Shown piece after piece: positions 16,948 to 26,391 of a stretch of 64,000 bases of DNA. The stretch's first letter is position 1; each line of letters begins with the position of its first letter. Source of the DNA: Crocinitomix catalasitica ATCC 23190 (lineage in GTDB: Bacteria > Bacteroidota > Bacteroidia > Flavobacteriales_D > Crocinitomicaceae); contig NZ_JHXV01000005.1 in NCBI RefSeq assembly GCF_000621625.1, positions 248,001 to 312,000 on the forward strand, read 5' to 3'. The notes beneath the pieces are model-generated. The model saw only the letters and a list, made by a program, of their open reading frames with translations. It made no database searches and was not told the origin of the DNA. A program made the translations under genes and the position numbers.

Positions 16948-18003
16948 TTATTTAAAGTCATAAATCAACTTAATCCCAGCCCAAGGATAAATAGGAATAT
17001 TACTGAATTGACCATTTGGATTTATACCATAATAAAAATTAAAAAAGAGACCAATATTGGAGAGTTGATTTTTATTTGTTACAAATTTCCATCCTGCAAG
17101 GCAGTTTACAGAAAGTTTATAAGCTTCTTTTTTGTGCTTAAATTGCATTTTTCCTCCTGATGTAAGAACCGAATAAGGATAGTCATAGCGTACTCTTAAA
17201 TTTAGATCCGTAGATAAAAGAAAAATTCTTTTATCAGTTGAAAATTTTCCCTTGGGATTTTAATACTGATATTGGAAATACGGTTCTATCCATCTTTTAG
17301 AAGGTCTAATTTTGACATTTATTGATTTTTCTAAAGGATCTACTGTATAGTATCCTTTGTTTTTATTCCATAATAATTTTGCGCCAACTCGGAAAGAATG
17401 ATTTTTAATTATTTCACCATATGGATCATTTACTAAAATAGCAAATTTGTATATTTCGTAAGAGACGTTTATTCGAGCTACAGGAAGAGTATCTTTGAGT
17501 TTTGAAACTACCAACTCATCCCCTACATGCGTACTTTCATGAAAAAAAGGAATAAATCGAAATCCGATATTATTAATTACTGAACAGTTGAATTTATAGG
17601 AGTAATTTAATTCAAGCAGGGCAAATCTATAGTCAGTATTAAGAATCGGAGCAGTACTAACCTGGGTATAATCGAACCATACAGCGAAAGATAAAGGTAA
17701 TGATAATGCTATTTTATGTTTAGGAGCAGAATGTAAGCAAATTGGAATTTGACTACCTAAAACAGGTTCTTCCACTGAAACTATTTTACGTTGAGCTGCA
17801 TCAATATCATAATCTGGAAAGACGATCATAAAACCCAAACCAATTTTTGTAATAGAGGCATATTTTTCTGCAAGAAAATAGCTTCCAAAATTTCTTGATT
17901 TAAAAAATGATTTTTCATTAGTGCCTTGTGAAAAAACCGTATTCGGAGGTATTAAATATATTAATAATATCATTAATATTAATGACTTAAAAGGAGGAAT
18001 CAT
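16948..18003 (-). pseudogene. DUF1207-like outer-membrane protein gene with one internal stop codon
   Basis: From ATG 18003 the protein has a signal peptide (MIPPFKSLILMILLIYLIPP ... VFSQ) and a beta-barrel-like body with FHESTHVGDELV, resembling the H-Q/E-S-S/T-H-x-GDE motif of DUF1207 proteins. A TAA at 17262-17260 ends translation after 247 residues. The same frame then stays open for 104 more codons (NPKGKFSTDKRIFLL ... PIYPWAGIKLIYDFK) to 16948, so the intact gene would have had about 351 codons. The break is a single nonsense codon with no frameshift. The gene lies next to the decayed IS. Family assignment is moderate. Confidence 0.7.
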
Positions 18004-18139
18004 TTAAACGTGTTTTGATCCAATTTTATTGATAATTTTTTTGTTCAAAATTAGCAGGGTGAAATGATGAATGAAAAATTATAACAATCCTTTAAGTTTA
18101 ATTTAAGGATTGTATACACAGTTACAATTAGATTAATAC

Positions 18140-18619
18140 TTATTTGCCAAAACTGTATCCAAACCCAATTCCAGGATATAGATAATGGAGAGGTTTTATA
18201 TTAAACGTATTACTTTTGTGATTGTAGCCTGTCAAGGTAGGAGTAATTCCGCCACGAAAAAACCACCCCCCGTTACCTTGGTATCTGTACATAATAGTGG
18301 CTGAAGGAAGTATACTTCCCTTTACCAAGCTAGGGCGAAATCTAATATTAGTAGTAACACCAATGCCAAATTCAACAGCATGACGAGAGCCAAAAATATA
18401 ATTTAAGTGATGAATTGTACGAATCGTAGGATCAAAATCTTTAATATACATTGCCCCAAGCCGAATACCTATGCTGGGACACTTTGTAAATTGATAGGTT
18501 CCATTTAATGAGTATATTTCTCCAGAACCTAGCAATTCTGAATAAACGCTCCATTGTTTCTGCGCATTAACGGACAATGTAAAAAATAGAATAAATAAGG
18601 AACTTGTAAATTGTTTCAT
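18140..18619 (-). CDS. small outer-membrane beta-barrel-like protein
   Basis: 159 residues with signal peptide MKQFTSSLFILFFTLSVNA and then alternating hydrophobic and polar stretches rich in Gly and aromatic residues (FGSRHAVEFGIGVTTNIRF ... YLYPGIGFGYSFGK). It ends in a Phe-Gly-Lys beta strand, as in 8-stranded barrels. Its ATG is two bases after the serine hydrolase stop, so the two form an operon. Function unknown. Confidence 0.65.
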   Translation of the reverse strand: MKQFTSSLFILFFTLSVNAQKQWSVYSELLGSGEIYSLNGTYQFTKCPSIGIRLGAMYIKDFDPTIRTIHHLNYIFGSRHAVEFGIGVTTNIRFRPSLVKGSILPSATIMYRYQGNGGWFFRGGITPTLTGYNHKSNTFNIKPLHYLYPGIGFGYSFGK

Positions 18620-18621
18620 AA

Positions 18622-19701
18622 TTAGTATTTCATTAAGTTGTGAATTAGATCATTGTACTGTCTTCCGCTTACATCTGCACTTCCACCTTTTTTTATACCA
18701 GCAGAAACAAGTAGTGGGAACTTTACCTTATGTACAACAACTAATTCTCTTTTCGGAATAATTGTAATATATTGCCCACCGTAGCCATCAGCCTGATAAG
18801 CTCCATCAAGGTCGGAATAGTCATTATTTGCAAAGAGCCACCAGTAATAACCATAAGCAAATTGTTGATCATCTGGATTATTATAACGAGCGAGCAGAGT
18901 ATCTGATGGTGTATGGATAGCAGTACTCTCATCAATCCACGAATTAGAAATTAATTGCTGTCCTTTCCAAACTCCCTTATTCAACATTAATTGACCAATT
19001 TTAGCCATATCTCGAGTTGATATATAGATATGATAGGCTGGATATTGTGATTTCCCTTTTTTTGTACTTGATTTGCTTTGATTTTTAATATTCCAGTCCT
19101 GAAACCCAAGTGGTCTAGCTAATTGATCTTCTATTTCTTGGTAAATATCATTCCCACTTTTTAATTCTAAAATATGTCCTGCTACATTAAAATCCCAGTT
19201 GTTATACAGAAAATAATCTCCTGGTTCAACACTACCGCGAGGTTTCGCATTTTTTGAATCATAACCACCATTTGCTGGCTCATAAAAAACACCTGATTTA
19301 GCCATCAAAACATCTCGTACTGTCGCTTGTTTTTCAATGGGTAATAAACCATCAGCTTCATCAATTCCTAAATCTCCAATAGTTTCGTTCAAATCAATAG
19401 TACCATTATCAATATATTTTCCATAGAGCATACTGCAAATGCTCTTTCTGCAAGATGCCATATAGCTAATTGCCTTAGTGTCTCCATATTCGTAAATAGA
19501 TTTACCATTATATAGTATCATCATTGAGGTTGTATTATAATCTTTATCTAAAGTATAGGTGAGTTCATCTAATTGAGATGATTTAAAACCTGATCCAGTT
19601 AAGTCTTCGGTATACTCTATAGCCTCTCCCTTAAAAATAGGTTTTTTTTTACAGTTGAGACAAAAAATTGCAATGATAAATAGTAGTAGTACTTTTTTCA
19701 T
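18622..19701 (-). CDS. serine hydrolase, beta-lactamase class C-like lipoprotein
   Basis: 359 residues from ATG 19701; an in-frame TTG at 19722 would put seven residues before the signal peptide and is rejected. The signal MKKVLLLFIIAIFCLNC ends at lipobox Cys17 followed by KKK. The penicillin-binding/class C fold shows S83-x-x-K86 (SCRK in MASCRKS), a YNN motif in YFLYNNWDFN, and the C-terminal GYGGQYI segment that replaces KTG. Likely a periplasmic esterase, peptidase or amidase acting on envelope substrates. Followed by a small barrel protein. Confidence 0.85.
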   Translation of the reverse strand: MKKVLLLFIIAIFCLNCKKKPIFKGEAIEYTEDLTGSGFKSSQLDELTYTLDKDYNTTSMMILYNGKSIYEYGDTKAISYMASCRKSICSMLYGKYIDNGTIDLNETIGDLGIDEADGLLPIEKQATVRDVLMAKSGVFYEPANGGYDSKNAKPRGSVEPGDYFLYNNWDFNVAGHILELKSGNDIYQEIEDQLARPLGFQDWNIKNQSKSSTKKGKSQYPAYHIYISTRDMAKIGQLMLNKGVWKGQQLISNSWIDESTAIHTPSDTLLARYNNPDDQQFAYGYYWWLFANNDYSDLDGAYQADGYGGQYITIIPKRELVVVHKVKFPLLVSAGIKKGGSADVSGRQYNDLIHNLMKY

Positions 19702-19962
19702 GGTTTCTGTTTTTTTTGACAAAAATACTATGCGGCAATGTTAAAATCGAATGTAATTGATATTGGAATGTCTTATTGGATGTAATGAGACAGAAAATAA
19801 TGTCAATAGAGAAAGAAAAACGGACAAAAGAATTAAAATCGGAAGTATTAGACCTCTAGAGGAAGAAGGGCTTAAAAAATAGTGTAAATTTAGTGGCGAG
19901 TATTTATTTGTAATCGGCACGCAGAGTGTAATTTTATTTAATGAGTAGCAATCTAAAAATCC

Positions 19963-21093
19963 ATGAACTTATTGTATGACTTTTTGTTTATCCTGGGTAT
20001 AATAATATCTGGGATCTATATAATCATGCTATATAGATTAAGTATTAAATCTATGCCGCATAGATTGTTGATGTTGTTTTTCAGCGTTATAATAATAGTT
20101 CTTTTAGACGCTTATGCGATACTTCATAAAATAGATTTATTAAGTCTGATTACTTTTATACCAGCTAGCATTTCAAAATTTCTTTTGGGAGGATTATTAT
20201 TTTTATATATTAAATCCTTATTCTATGACGATAAAGTAGTTTTGAAAAAGTATTGGATTGTTTTTATTCCAATGATCCTCTTTTTAATATTATATTCCAT
20301 TCCAACACTGATTGCTTTACAATCAAAAAAATTTTTTCTGGGTCATCTAAATATTCTGTACAACTTTAACTTTATCGTACGGATAATCTCCGACATCATC
20401 TTATTTTCTTATTTAATTCTCTGCTTTCGCACTTTTCTCCGCTTAAAAAAGGTTTTAAAATGTAGTAATTCAGAAATTACACACAATAATTTTATTTGGG
20501 TGAGATACTTATTGGTTGCCGCAATGGGGGTAATTTTTATTGACTTTGTTTTTGCTTTATCTCTTGGAATATTTGATATTAATGGAAGAACTCAAAATAT
20601 TGTTATGGCTTTATTGGTCATTTCAATTGTTTATGCGGCCTATTTTGGTTTAAATCAATCAAAAGTTTTGGTACCACAATTCTTATTGGAAGATACTGTG
20701 AATTCTCAACCTAAAGGAATAATACAATCAGTAAGTGAAGATAATGAAGAACAATTTCGACTATTAGAGCTTAAGCTTCAAAGGGTTTTATTGGATAGAA
20801 AACCCTATTTAGATACTGAATTGACCTTAAGTAAACTGGCTGATTTCTTAATGATTTCGGATAAAAAACTATCAATGCTTCTTAACGATTATATGAATGT
20901 TACCTTTTATGATTATATTAACAATTGCAGAATAGAAGCTTTTAAGGAAGCCGTAAAGCTTGGGAAGTATAAAAATTTCACCATTGAAGCCATAGCGTTT
21001 GAGTGTGGCTTTAAATCTAGAGCAACGTTTTACCGTATTTTTAAATTAAAAACGAATATGTCTCCCTCTGAGTTTAAGAATAGTATTGGATAA
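19963..21093 (+). CDS. membrane-bound AraC family regulator (7TM + HTH_18)
   Basis: 376 residues. The first about 230 residues hold seven hydrophobic segments (from MNLLYDFLFILGIIISGIYI to VMALLVISIVYAAYFGL). After a linker, the C-terminal 100 residues form an AraC DNA-binding domain: TLSKLADFLMISDKKLSMLL then FTIEAIAFECGFKSRATFYR and the typical end TNMSPSEFK. The regulator is probably anchored in the inner membrane and sensing through its TM part. It is convergent with marC. A second protein of the same design is at 24283. Ligand and targets unknown. Confidence 0.85.
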   Translation: MNLLYDFLFILGIIISGIYIIMLYRLSIKSMPHRLLMLFFSVIIIVLLDAYAILHKIDLLSLITFIPASISKFLLGGLLFLYIKSLFYDDKVVLKKYWIVFIPMILFLILYSIPTLIALQSKKFFLGHLNILYNFNFIVRIISDIILFSYLILCFRTFLRLKKVLKCSNSEITHNNFIWVRYLLVAAMGVIFIDFVFALSLGIFDINGRTQNIVMALLVISIVYAAYFGLNQSKVLVPQFLLEDTVNSQPKGIIQSVSEDNEEQFRLLELKLQRVLLDRKPYLDTELTLSKLADFLMISDKKLSMLLNDYMNVTFYDYINNCRIEAFKEAVKLGKYKNFTIEAIAFECGFKSRATFYRIFKLKTNMSPSEFKNSIG

Positions 21094-21117
21094 GAACGGG
21101 AAGTATACTTCTAATTA

Positions 21118-21753
21118 TTAAGATGTTAGAATATCCAATAGTATTGGTTTTAAACCTGCAAAAAAAAATTCCACTGCAATTACCATCACAATCAGCCCCA
21201 TTAATCTCATCATTACATTATTACCTGTTTCTCCTAGTATTTTAATTATTTTTGAAGAGCTATATAGAATAATATAAGTCAAAACAATTACCATAAATAA
21301 GGCTAATACTAAAACATTTTTTTTGTTGAAAGTGTTTGCGTCCTCCATCATTACAATTGCATTTGTTAAAGCTCCAGGCCCATAAATCATAGGGATAGCT
21401 AATGGAGTTATGGATATATCATTTACATAGGTTTTAACCTCAGACTCTTTTATTTTTACTTTACCTAATCTTGCTTGGAGCATATCCATTCCCATCAGAA
21501 AGAAAATCACACCGCCTACAATACGAAAGCTATTAACAGATATCCCAAAAAAATTAAACAAGAGTTGCCCTGAAAATGCAAACATTACAATTGTTACAAA
21601 AGAGACTGCAGATGCTTTTTTAGCCGTTTTATTACGGTTTTGTAGATCTATGTCTTTCGTCATAGTCAAAAAAATAGGCATTGTACCTAATGGATTAATT
21701 AGGGTAAAAAACGAGGTGAAGACCAAAAGACCGAATACAAATAATTCATTCAT
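21118..21753 (-). CDS. MarC family integral membrane protein
   Basis: 211 residues with six hydrophobic segments and the MarC/UPF0056 landmarks: LINPLGTMPIFLTMT near the N-terminus, GGVIFFLMGMDMLQAR in the middle and PLAIPMIYGPGALTNAIV. MarC proteins were once linked to multiple antibiotic resistance, but no transport substrate is firmly known. It stands alone between the AraC gene (convergent) and a thiol module. Confidence 0.9.
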   Translation of the reverse strand: MNELFVFGLLVFTSFFTLINPLGTMPIFLTMTKDIDLQNRNKTAKKASAVSFVTIVMFAFSGQLLFNFFGISVNSFRIVGGVIFFLMGMDMLQARLGKVKIKESEVKTYVNDISITPLAIPMIYGPGALTNAIVMMEDANTFNKKNVLVLALFMVIVLTYIILYSSSKIIKILGETGNNVMMRLMGLIVMVIAVEFFFAGLKPILLDILTS

Positions 21754-21931
21754 TATAGGCTTTTTTTTAATGTAATATTTTGAAAATACTACTAGAGTAA
21801 ATGGATAATATTAACGTAAATAAGACTTTAAAAAAGATTGATTTAGAAGTTTTCATAAAGATTTTATTTGCGTTTAGGAATACAGTCATGTGTAATAGAA
21901 CAATTAATGTTCTTTTGTAAAAGATAGGAGA

Positions 21932-22561
21932 CTAATTAATAAATGCTTTTTTTAAGGTGTCCAAAAATACTTGTTCCGATTGAGCTCCTGAAAATGCATG
22001 TTGATCATTGAATACAAAGAAAGGCACACCTGAAATACCTAGTTCAGCCGCCATTTTTTGATCCTCTCGAACTCGATTGTCGAATGTATTTTCTTTTAAA
22101 CTGGTTCTTAGCTCCTCTTGCACAAAGCCTAATTCATCTCCGATTTTTAGTAAAACATTAAGATCATCTATATTTTTCCCATCTGTAAAGTAGGCTTTTA
22201 ATAGGAGTTCTTTGGCTTCATTTTGTTTATTGATTTTTTTTGAAGCGTGAACTAGCTTATGAGCCATGAAAGAATTTGCAACAACAATGTCATTGAAGTT
22301 AAAATCTATTCCAATTTCCTTCCCCATATTGGCGGTATTATTAAACAAACCTGTAATCTTTTGTCTTATAGCACCTCTACTTATATAATGATCAAGGGTG
22401 TCTATATTTAAATTTGTTTCTAGGCTTGGGTCTAGTTCAAAACTTTTCCATTCGAGCGTAACTTTTTCTTTATGTTCAAATTCGGAGATTGCATTTTCTA
22501 ATCTCCTTTTTGCTACGTAACAAAAAGGGCATCTAATATCCGACCAAATAGTAATTTTCAC
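21932..22561 (-). CDS. DsbA family oxidoreductase, FrnE-like (module A)
   Basis: 209 residues without a signal peptide, so cytosolic. The N-terminus MKITIWSDIRCPFCYVAKRR contains a CPFC active site (Cys11, Cys14) in a thioredoxin-fold strand, and the cis-Pro loop is GISGVPFF near residue 177. This is the FrnE/2-hydroxychromene isomerase-like branch of DsbA proteins, involved in cytosolic disulfide or thiol chemistry and oxidative stress in other bacteria. It starts 29 bases after an OsmC-like gene. Close relative at 32687-33388. Confidence 0.9.
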   Translation of the reverse strand: MKITIWSDIRCPFCYVAKRRLENAISEFEHKEKVTLEWKSFELDPSLETNLNIDTLDHYISRGAIRQKITGLFNNTANMGKEIGIDFNFNDIVVANSFMAHKLVHASKKINKQNEAKELLLKAYFTDGKNIDDLNVLLKIGDELGFVQEELRTSLKENTFDNRVREDQKMAAELGISGVPFFVFNDQHAFSGAQSEQVFLDTLKKAFIN

Positions 22562-22590
22562 GCTAAAGCGCTTAGGAGTATTTTGAATCT

Positions 22591-23136
22591 TTATTCTGGT
22601 AAAATGTTTAAAATAGCCACCATTTTTACTTTGTTCGCCATGGTTGCATAATTAGGAGAGTATTTCATAACTTCTTCTGCAGCTTCTTGGAATTGACTCT
22701 CTGTTCCATTTCCTTTTACTGTAAAAGCATATTCAATAGCTTCGAAACCAACTGATGAGTTTTCATTGATTCCTAAAAAACCTTGTAAATCTAGTCCTGA
22801 TTTGATATCTAATTTCACAGATTTTAAATCAATACTCTTTGTAGAGTACATAGCAACAAATGTGACTATCATATAACCAGATAATCCACCTAATAAATAA
22901 TCTTGTGGTGTTGGCATTGAATGTCGTCCTAATAACTGTTCTGGCTCATCAATGGTAAAAGAATAATCATGGGAAATTTGCTCATCCCCCAACATAAGGT
23001 TATTTGTTTTAACCTCTACTAATGTTCCTTTTACCCATGTAGCATTCACACTACTTTTGTATAATCCATTTTTAGCATTTTTTTTGACAGTTTCTTTGTA
23101 GGCTGCTAATGCCTCTAAATTTAAACCATTAATCAT
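22591..23136 (-). CDS. OsmC-like protein lacking all cysteines (module A)
   Basis: 181 residues clearly of the OsmC/Ohr fold (NATWVKGTLVEV ... PTPQDYLLGGLSGYMIVTF). Classical OsmC and Ohr proteins reduce organic peroxides using two cysteines. Here the first position is Tyr88 (GLSGYM; GMAGCM in the paralogue at 31636), the second position reads YSPNYAT without Cys, and the whole protein contains no cysteine. It therefore cannot be a thiol peroxidase by the known mechanism; a binding or regulatory role is possible. It is paired with a FrnE-like gene and divergent from an Lrp regulator. Confidence 0.85.
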   Translation of the reverse strand: MINGLNLEALAAYKETVKKNAKNGLYKSSVNATWVKGTLVEVKTNNLMLGDEQISHDYSFTIDEPEQLLGRHSMPTPQDYLLGGLSGYMIVTFVAMYSTKSIDLKSVKLDIKSGLDLQGFLGINENSSVGFEAIEYAFTVKGNGTESQFQEAAEEVMKYSPNYATMANKVKMVAILNILPE

Positions 23137-23281
23137 ATTTTTCTTTTGAAAAGTTTTTAATACATAATTTGTATTATTCTATACTAAACCCTGTACAAAT
23201 TTCTTTTTTTTAAACAAAACTTCAAATTATACACCGCTAAATGTTTATTTTAGCGAAATATATTCGGTAAAAAGACAAAGT

Positions 23282-23752
23282 ATGAGATTAGATCAAAAGG
23301 ATATTCAAATTTTAAAGTTATTACAGAATAATGCACGACTATCAAACAAAGAGTTAGCAGTAGAATTGGATATAGCTCCTTCTACTTGCCACGAAAGGTT
23401 AAAAAAATTGACAAAAAGTAATTTTTTTAAGGCATTCAATGCGAGTTTAAATTTGGAAAAGCTAGGGTTTAATATTGAGGTGTTAATTAGAGTTCGTTTA
23501 AAAAAGCATGAAAGAGAGGTTGTAAACTCTTTTATTCAAAAATTACACACTTTAAAAGGTATTGTTAGATTTTATCATTTAGCTGGCGAAACTAATTTTA
23601 TGCTCCATGTCGCAGTGGAGAATCCTAATACGCTTAGGTCTTTTATCTTGGATGAACTATCGGATTTTAAATATATTGATAATATTGAATCATCTATTAT
23701 TTATCATAACAAGTGTTTGCATAATTTGTCTTATACCAATGTGATTGAATGA
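23282..23752 (+). CDS. Lrp/AsnC family transcriptional regulator
   Basis: 156 residues: a winged helix-turn-helix (DQKDIQILKLLQNNARLSNK ... LDIAPSTCHERLKKL) followed by the RAM ligand domain. It is divergent from the OsmC-FrnE pair across 145 bases, so it is the likely controller of module A and of itself. Start ATG 23282; the gene ends just before a small terminator. Confidence 0.9.
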   Translation: MRLDQKDIQILKLLQNNARLSNKELAVELDIAPSTCHERLKKLTKSNFFKAFNASLNLEKLGFNIEVLIRVRLKKHEREVVNSFIQKLHTLKGIVRFYHLAGETNFMLHVAVENPNTLRSFILDELSDFKYIDNIESSIIYHNKCLHNLSYTNVIE

Positions 23753-23811
23753 TCCAACTTTTAATAGTATATATTACAGTACACTTAATAAAGTTTATTT
23801 GTGTAAAAAAT

Positions 23812-23832
23812 AGAGTTTTTGAACTCTTTTTT
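23812..23832 (+). terminator. terminator after Lrp-family gene
   Basis: AGAGTT (23812-23817) and AACTCT (23822-23827) pair around a TTTG loop, followed by a T-run. Stem short but well placed, 60 bases after the stop. Confidence 0.6.
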
Positions 23833-24282
23833 GGGGATTTTAAATTATTACAAGCGGTTTCAGTGAAGCAACTCGAACAAATTATCCTCCCGATTATTAG
23901 TGCAAAGGTCTTTATATAAACCTTTATCTAATGATTATTGAACTCTCAAACAGTGTTGTTCCGCTTAAGATTGAATTCTTTTGTACCAACTGGTAAATTT
24001 AATGAGGGTTCAATAATTTAAATAAATAGTTCGAAATCCAACTTGCTGTTTTAAACGGTACTTTTTCGAAGTTACTATATATTTGAATCATATTATTTGA
24101 AAAACATACCTTTTTTCTTAATTGATACATTGAAATTAATTCTATTTAAGTTACCCTAGTGGTGCCAGTTTTTTGGATAAAAAATAAAAATATATGACAC
24201 AAAATTTTACATTTGTTAAAAAGAAATGAAGGTGTTTTACATTCTATGTGGTATTAATAATTATTATAAGTCATAAATAATT
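23833..24282. other. intergenic region without recognisable gene
   Basis: About 450 bases of AT-rich DNA between the Lrp terminator and the AraC gene. No reading frame of note, no clear repeat and no RNA family was recognised. It may carry the promoter of the AraC gene or decayed sequence. Confidence 0.4.
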
Positions 24283-25371
24283 ATGGAATTGATTAGCAGT
24301 ATTCTTACAGTCGCAGGCATCAGTATAACTGCTTTCTTGATTACTTTATTTTTAGGTAATTTTTTAAAGAATAAATCAAATATCTTACTCATCATAATAT
24401 TATTGGCCTTTGTTCCACTCTTTCTGTCATATAACTTATCCTTGATTAACAATGAAAAATGGATTTTGACCATTATACCATTTACATGCTTCGCCTTAAT
24501 TCTTTTTGGTCCATTATTGTATGAATATGCATTTCATTTTTTTAATTCTGGTCGTCAAAAACTATTTGAAAAACGGAAAAAATATATTCCATTTCTTGTG
24601 ATTTTATTTTTAATAATTTTATCCTATTTTATTCTTAACGAAGAAGCTTATGCCATTATTCTTATTGTTTCATTAGGCTTTAGTTTTATTCATTTATTTT
24701 ATTATCTCGTTGTTTTGATCAAGTATCAATTGAAATCAACAAAAAAATTAAAACAATTTTACTCCAATCTTGCAAATAAAGATCTTTTTTGGATTAACAT
24801 TCTCATCATAGGATTGTTTGTTGTTTTAATCTTAGATTCTATCTCAGGACTAATCACCTTAACTATTGGTTTTAAAGAAGTTCCCGTGGTTAATACATTG
24901 TTCTTATTAGTACTCATTTGGTTTTTAGGATACTATGGTCTTACTCAAAAAAGATTAAGTGAAGACCTTGATGAACTAAAAACTTCCATTGAACCAGATG
25001 CTAAAATAATTCTTTGTCAAACTGAGGAATATCAAGAATTAAAACGGCAATTAATAACCATTTTAAACGAAAAAGAATTATTTAAAATGGAAGACATAAA
25101 CCTTAATATTCTTTCTCAGCACATAAATGTTTCGTCTAAAAAAGTGTCTTATCTATTAAATCAGTGTATGAATACTTCATTTTATGATTTAATGAATATG
25201 TACCGCCTTGAAGCATTTAAAACTAAGGTAGAAAAGGGAGAAATAAAAGAGAAAACCATTCTTGCTCTTGCTTTTGAATCTGGGTTCAATTCTAAAGCAT
25301 CGTTTAATAGAATTTTCAAACAAAAAGAAGGTGTTTCTCCAAATGAATACGTAAAAAATTTGAATAAATAG
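24283..25371 (+). CDS. membrane-bound AraC family regulator (second copy of this design)
   Basis: 362 residues: an N-terminal block of about seven membrane segments (MELISSILTVAGISITAFLI ... LFLLVLIWFLGYYGL) and a C-terminal AraC domain (NLNILSQHINVSSKKVSYLL and ILALAFESGFNSKASFNRIF, ending GVSPNEYVKNL). Same architecture as the protein at 19963 but clearly diverged. It lies directly upstream of two CPBP membrane protease genes on the same strand, which are its plausible targets. Signal unknown. Confidence 0.85.
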   Translation: MELISSILTVAGISITAFLITLFLGNFLKNKSNILLIIILLAFVPLFLSYNLSLINNEKWILTIIPFTCFALILFGPLLYEYAFHFFNSGRQKLFEKRKKYIPFLVILFLIILSYFILNEEAYAIILIVSLGFSFIHLFYYLVVLIKYQLKSTKKLKQFYSNLANKDLFWINILIIGLFVVLILDSISGLITLTIGFKEVPVVNTLFLLVLIWFLGYYGLTQKRLSEDLDELKTSIEPDAKIILCQTEEYQELKRQLITILNEKELFKMEDINLNILSQHINVSSKKVSYLLNQCMNTSFYDLMNMYRLEAFKTKVEKGEIKEKTILALAFESGFNSKASFNRIFKQKEGVSPNEYVKNLNK

Positions 25372-25426
25372 GTCTCACGGCTTGCCATGAGACGATCAAG
25401 ACTTGAGTTCTGCATAGTTTTGTACT

Positions 25427-26341
25427 ATGAAAAATACGAATAAATTTATTGCACAAGCAAATCATGGAGATAATAGATGGTGGAAATACCTATTAGCAAT
25501 TATTAGTATTCTCGCAGCATTTTCGTTTGGTCAAATTCCGCTCACACTTTTCTCATATTACAAAAAGAAAGATTTAGGAATTAGTGATGAAAAATTTTTG
25601 GAATATATGGAAAATACAAATTTTTCAGCATTAGGAATATCAGAAAATACTTTTTTTCTGCTCCTTTTAACCATGTTTATCTTTGCTTTTTTTGTGATTA
25701 TATGGTTACTGCCAATTATTCATAAAAGAACTACTTTAAGCTTTATAACGACTCGAAATAAATTTGATTTTAATCGATTTTTATTTGGTCTGGTAATCTG
25801 GTTTGTCGTGGCATTTATGCTTATCTTTCTGCTATTAGATTCAGATAAGTATATCTACAATTTTGAAGTTGATAAATTCATTCCTCTAGCTATTATAGCA
25901 ATCATATTGGTGCCAATACAAACAGCTGTAGAAGAAATATTCTATAGAGGTTTTCTGATGCAAGGAATTTACCGTTTGACGAATAAGAAATGGATAACAT
26001 TATTAATCATTACCATCTTATTCGCAATAAGTCATGCTTTCAACCCTGAATTCAAAAATGGCTTTTTAACAATTATCCCCGCTTATTTAATCTTTAGCTT
26101 TGTGATGGGTTATATTGCCATAGTCGATAATGGATTAGAGATACCTATAGGAATCCATACAGGAAATAATCTATTCGTTGCTATCATTTTAAGCGCTTCA
26201 GGGGCTTCTGTTACTACACCATCATTATTTAAAACAGATATTCACAATTTAGTCGATATCCTGCCAGCTTTACTTGTATTGCTGTCTGTATTCAGTTTTG
26301 CTTTATTAAAACTAAAATATAAATGGAAACTGAAAATATAG
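25427..26341 (+). CDS. CPBP family intramembrane glutamic endopeptidase (Abi/CAAX-like)
   Basis: 304 residues, about eight hydrophobic segments. The catalytic motif 1 is EEIFYRG (Glu169, Glu170, Arg174), motif 2 is LFAISHAFNPEF with the active-site His, and motif 3 is HTGNNLF. These are the residues of Rce1/CPBP proteases. In bacteria such proteins act in bacteriocin immunity, signalling or protein maturation; the substrate here is unknown. A TAGTTTTG box ends 4 bases before the ATG, so the transcript may be leaderless. Followed by a second CPBP protein. Confidence 0.88.
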   Translation: MKNTNKFIAQANHGDNRWWKYLLAIISILAAFSFGQIPLTLFSYYKKKDLGISDEKFLEYMENTNFSALGISENTFFLLLLTMFIFAFFVIIWLLPIIHKRTTLSFITTRNKFDFNRFLFGLVIWFVVAFMLIFLLLDSDKYIYNFEVDKFIPLAIIAIILVPIQTAVEEIFYRGFLMQGIYRLTNKKWITLLIITILFAISHAFNPEFKNGFLTIIPAYLIFSFVMGYIAIVDNGLEIPIGIHTGNNLFVAIILSASGASVTTPSLFKTDIHNLVDILPALLVLLSVFSFALLKLKYKWKLKI

Positions 26342-26391
26342 TGAAACACAATTAGTCAAAATAAATTTCTGAAATTATAAAAACGATTTAA

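Noticed and set aside
19702-19962. Possible small gene in the gap before the AraC gene
   Set aside because: No frame longer than a few codons with a plausible start; kept as a plain divergent promoter region.
25372-25393. Hairpin GTCTCA / TGAGAC after the AraC gene
   Set aside because: Only a six-base stem without a T-run; too weak to call a terminator.
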